DNA of 15,065 nt from Candidatus Cloacimonadota bacterium (lineage in GTDB: Bacteria; Cloacimonadota; Cloacimonadia; Cloacimonadales; TCS61), in the NCBI GenBank assembly GCA_021108055.1, contig JAIORR010000301.1, positions 1 through 15,065 on the forward strand, read 5' to 3'. Made by a program: the position numbers and the translations under genes. A model generated the notes under the pieces. It was not told the origin of the DNA, made no database searches, and saw only the letters and a list, made by a program, of their open reading frames with translations. The first letter of the stretch is position 1. Every line of letters begins with the position of its first letter. Positions 12,500 through 15,065 of the stretch are shown piece after piece.

Positions 12500-14629
12500 G
12501 CTCTTAAATATTCTTTCCGGTACAAGCGGGTATTCATCGATAAAAATTCCTGTTGCATTATGAAATGCGTTCCTTACAGAAGGTGCAGGAAAATCCATCG
12601 GGATCTCGCCAAGACCTTTGGCGATCGGGCTATCTGTATGAATGAATTCAACATCGATTTCCGGAAGATCCATTGTTGTGGGAAGTGCATAATCGGAGAA
12701 ACCATGCATTCTGCCATAACCGGCTTTGTAGAAAAATTCACAAAGACCGTAAGCAAGCCCTTGTAAAATTCCACCTTCCGCCTGTCCGACAGCGATCTTT
12801 TGATTTACCACTTTCCCGATATCTATTACATTCCAGCTTTTCGTTAATTCAATTTGATATGTATCTGCATGAAAGTAAATTTCGGTAACACAAGCAGCCC
12901 ATGAATAATCTTTGTATGCAACTCCAACATAATTTTCTTCATCAAAAACCACAGATGGATCCTGGACAAATTTCATTCTGAATTCACGCGGAAATTCATT
13001 TTGATTGGATGAGACATAATCATCAAGATTTTCAAATCCAAGTTCGTCTTTGATCTTAAGTGCAAATCGTCGAAGCAAATTACCAATGATGTAAATAGTC
13101 CTGGAAGCAACTGTAGGACCGCTGTTGGGAGTTTTGCTGGTATTTGGAAGTTGAACCAGGCATTTTTCCCGTGGGTGATCTATCGCTTCAAAGAACATCT
13201 GGGCAAGAGTTGTATGCGCTCCCTGTCCCATATCGGTATTTGCAACATAAATTTTAACCGTTGCATCTTTTTCAATAACCACTTTTACTTCCGAATTAAG
13301 AACTTTTTCGCCGTTTCCCGTATATCCGCCGCCGTGGTACCCAATAGAAATTCCAATTCCTTTTTTATCTTTATGAGTTTTGTTCCACTCTTTGAATTCT
13401 TCCAACTTCTGAAGATAATTCGATTTTTCGATCACTCGTTCAAGACAATCGGAAAGATTATTTTCCAATATTGGTTGAGTAGTAGGGAATTCGTTACCTA
13501 TCCTGAAGATATTTTTTCTTCTGAATTTATATGGGTTGATGTTCATATCGGCAGCGATCGATTCTACATGAGCTTCCATTGCAGCAAAAGCCTGAGGTGC
13601 TCCAAAACCGCGGAAAGCTCCGTTGGAAGGAGTATTACTGCGGAAAAGTCTTCCTCGAATATAAGCATCCGGGATGCTGTAACCGCTGATGGCATGCAGG
13701 ACTCCACGTGCCAGAACTACCGGCGAAAGCGTTTGATATGCTCCGGCATCCAGTCTGTAATCGATATAGATTTTCATGATCTTTCTGGTTTCAGGGTCTG
13801 TCCAAGTTTCTATTTCTATCCTGGCAGGATGACGCTTGGTTGTTATTTGAATATCGTCTTCTCTTTCTAAAACTATCTTTACGGGTTTGCCGCTTTTATA
13901 GGAAAGAAGTGATGTGATTCCAGCTAATAAACTAGGAAAATCTTCCTTTCCGCCAAATGCTCCACCGATCCCTTCGGAAGTTTCGATGACAGCTTCTTTG
14001 ATGGCACTGCCCATTATAGTTTCCACGCCTTCTTTTACAAAAAAAGGACACTGGCAGGTGGCTCGCACGAACATGATCTTTTCTTTCGGCTGCCAGACGG
14101 CGATCATCCCCTGCGGTTCCAGGTAAGCCTGTTCCTGGTGGGGTGTGTAATAAATTTTATGATGATGAATCCAGTTCGGATCAGGTTTTCTACCTGTCCT
14201 GTGATCGATGATCAGCTCTTTTCCAAAGACATTATCTTCGTTTTCCAGACATTCTTTGATGTCGATAATAGCAGGAAGTTCTTCGTATTCGATTTTGATT
14301 TTTCTGATAAACTCACGAAGTAGTTTTCGGTTAGGATGAGCAATCCCCATAATCACCTGACCGAAATGAAAGACTTCTTTATCTGCCATATACGGTTGAT
14401 CGCATACAGGTTCCGGGACGATATTTTCACCCGGGATATTTGCTGCCGAAACCACTGTGAATTCGGAGAGGTTGTAACCATCGGGGAAATGAATCTTTTT
14501 TATTGTACCATGATGACAGGTGGAATAGAGCAATTGTCCATGTATCATTTCTTCATAAGAATAATCATCTAAGAATTTCCAGGAACCATTTAGCTTTGGG
14601 ATAGCATCAATTTTTCTGATGGATTTCAT
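12476..14629 (-). CDS. Molybdenum hydroxylase molybdopterin-binding subunit (xanthine dehydrogenase family)
   Basis: This is the catalytic large subunit, 717 residues from the preferred ATG at 14629 (GGAG six bases upstream); ATG 14641 would add MENS and lacks a ribosome-binding site. Motifs, numbered from 14629: EQAYLEP (166-172), GGAFGGKED (222-230), AFRGFGAPQ (338-346), DMGQGAHTTLAQ (about 466-477), and GLGE with the catalytic base E675. E229 and R308 (VLARGVLH) align, from memory, with bovine xanthine oxidase Glu802 and Arg880, which favours a purine-type substrate over CO. The enzyme hydroxylates a heterocycle or aldehyde using water and the Mo-pterin cofactor, sending electrons to the downstream 2Fe-2S and FAD subunits. 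The last residues, TADERR, and the stop come from repeat R1, so the native end is altered. There is no leader; it is cytosolic. Confidence 0.94.
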   Translation of the reverse strand: MKSIRKIDAIPKLNGSWKFLDDYSYEEMIHGQLLYSTCHHGTIKKIHFPDGYNLSEFTVVSAANIPGENIVPEPVCDQPYMADKEVFHFGQVIMGIAHPNRKLLREFIRKIKIEYEELPAIIDIKECLENEDNVFGKELIIDHRTGRKPDPNWIHHHKIYYTPHQEQAYLEPQGMIAVWQPKEKIMFVRATCQCPFFVKEGVETIMGSAIKEAVIETSEGIGGAFGGKEDFPSLLAGITSLLSYKSGKPVKIVLEREDDIQITTKRHPARIEIETWTDPETRKIMKIYIDYRLDAGAYQTLSPVVLARGVLHAISGYSIPDAYIRGRLFRSNTPSNGAFRGFGAPQAFAAMEAHVESIAADMNINPYKFRRKNIFRIGNEFPTTQPILENNLSDCLERVIEKSNYLQKLEEFKEWNKTHKDKKGIGISIGYHGGGYTGNGEKVLNSEVKVVIEKDATVKIYVANTDMGQGAHTTLAQMFFEAIDHPREKCLVQLPNTSKTPNSGPTVASRTIYIIGNLLRRFALKIKDELGFENLDDYVSSNQNEFPREFRMKFVQDPSVVFDEENYVGVAYKDYSWAACVTEIYFHADTYQIELTKSWNVIDIGKVVNQKIAVGQAEGGILQGLAYGLCEFFYKAGYGRMHGFSDYALPTTMDLPEIDVEFIHTDSPIAKGLGEIPMDFPAPSVRNAFHNATGIFIDEYPLVPERIFKSLTADERR

Positions 14630-14646
14630 TGAATTCTCCATTTACT

Positions 14647-14680
14647 AACCGCTGATGAACGCAGATTAACGCGGATTTAA
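14647..14680. repeat. Flanking repeat L2 at the 3' side of GxxExxY copy 2
   Basis: It reads AACCGCTGATGAACGCAG then ATTAACGCGGATTTAA. It shares the GCTGATGAACGCAGATT core and the terminal GATTTAA with L1 but has one additional AACGCGGAT unit and a different outer end. It contains the copy 2 stop codon (TTA at 14677-14679). It stops seven bases short of the GGAG (14636-14639) of the molybdopterin gene. Confidence 0.85.
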
Positions 14681-15065
14681 CCTTCTTTCCTTTCTAATAC
14701 AATCGGTTTCCATTGTAATTCAGGATGTTTAAAATTTATAATAAGACCTACTTGTAAACCTGTGATTCTTAAGTAATTTAGAATTTGTCCAATATGCTCA
14801 TCTATGATTTTTTCAACTGCTTTGAGTTCGATAATGATTTTATCTTCTACAATTAAATCTGGGATAAAGACATCAACAACTTCATTTTTATACTTAACTG
14901 GAAATTCTTTTTGTTTAATGAAATTAATTTGATTATCTCTGAATTCAATGCACAAAGCATTTTCATAAGTTTTTTCTCGGAAACCATGACCGATCTCGTT
15001 ATGAACAGACATTGCGCAGCCAATAATTTCATATCGAAGTTCTTTATGTATTAAATCATTTATCT
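14677..15065 (-). CDS. GxxExxY protein, copy 2 (5' end just outside the window)
   Basis: This is a second copy of the gene at 12060-12452. By alignment with copy 1 its TTG start would be at 15069, four bases past the window edge, so it is essentially complete. An internal ATG at 15012 is not the likely start. Over 389 aligned bases it differs from copy 1 at five positions (14682, 14683, 14689, 14740, 14749). The first two of these, with their neighbours, change the last two residues to EG; those at 14740 and 14749 are synonymous. The GxxExxY and PD-x9-ExK motifs are identical. It lies directly upstream of the molybdopterin subunit gene, same strand, separated by repeat L2. Whether it also has a right-hand repeat cannot be seen. 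Confidence 0.92.
   Translation of the reverse strand, partial: INDLIHKELRYEIIGCAMSVHNEIGHGFREKTYENALCIEFRDNQINFIKQKEFPVKYKNEVVDVFIPDLIVEDKIIIELKAVEKIIDEHIGQILNYLRITGLQVGLIINFKHPELQWKPIVLERKEG

Noticed and set aside
13151..13870. 239-codon plus-strand open frame
   Set aside because: It lies wholly antisense to the well-conserved molybdopterin subunit; the translation is Ser/Phe/Cys-rich with no recognisable domain, as expected for a shadow frame.
12060..15065. Composite transposon formed by the two GxxExxY copies carrying the molybdopterin gene
   Set aside because: The copies are in direct orientation, encode no transposase, and the enclosed gene is a native member of the operon with its partner subunits outside the pair.
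1..15065. tRNA, rRNA or CRISPR array
   Set aside because: No cloverleaf-like or rRNA sequence and no regularly spaced repeats were seen; the only multi-copy words are those beside the GxxExxY genes.

Overview
The window is AT-rich bacterial chromosome with strong Shine-Dalgarno sites and several TTG starts. A truncated gene at the left edge ends in a type-A (FlgD-Ig-like / T9SS-like) C-terminal sorting tail, which points to the Fibrobacteres-Chlorobi-Bacteroidetes superphylum. The gene set would fit a Cloacimonadota-like anaerobe, but that placement is an inference and no rRNA is present to test it.

Layout. 1-895 (+): the tail of a secreted sorting-domain protein, followed directly by a small exported protein. 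896-1183: a gene-free T/G-rich stretch with degenerate GGAATTT-like units and a possible promoter. 1184-3710 (+): a tight three-gene cluster of PHP phosphoesterase, two-helix membrane protein and GT4 glycosyltransferase, ending at a bidirectional terminator. 3767-7926 (-): a translation operon read as rplM-rpsI-rpsB-tsf-pyrH-frr-ferredoxin. S2 has a Lys/Glu-rich tail of nearly 90 residues, and the rpsI-rpsB gap holds two possible RNA stems. A control region at about 7927-8093 separates this operon from a (+) cluster of M23 metallopeptidase, outer-membrane-type lipoprotein and FRG-domain protein (8127-10490). 10512-15065 (-): an operon for a three-subunit molybdenum hydroxylase of the xanthine dehydrogenase family. 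In transcription order it runs molybdopterin subunit, 2Fe-2S subunit, FAD subunit.

The main surprise is that the molybdenum hydroxylase operon carries two nearly identical copies of a GxxExxY gene. One lies upstream of the molybdopterin subunit and one between that subunit and the 2Fe-2S subunit. They differ at 5 of the 389 aligned bases, and all five differences fall in the last 75 bases of the gene. The protein has a PD-x9-ExK nuclease-like motif. Where flanks are visible they carry short GCTGATGAACGCAGAT-type repeats, arranged as inverted ends around the complete copy. Both copies point along the operon and leave the downstream gene's ribosome-binding site intact. One repeat supplies the last residues and stop codon of the molybdopterin subunit. 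This looks like a repeat-bounded, nuclease-coding unit that inserts into operon seams; mobility is inferred, not shown.

The rest is conventional: translation and nucleotide-kinase genes, cell-envelope genes, and a probable purine/aldehyde-type hydroxylase. No tRNA, rRNA, CRISPR array or classical transposase was recognised.
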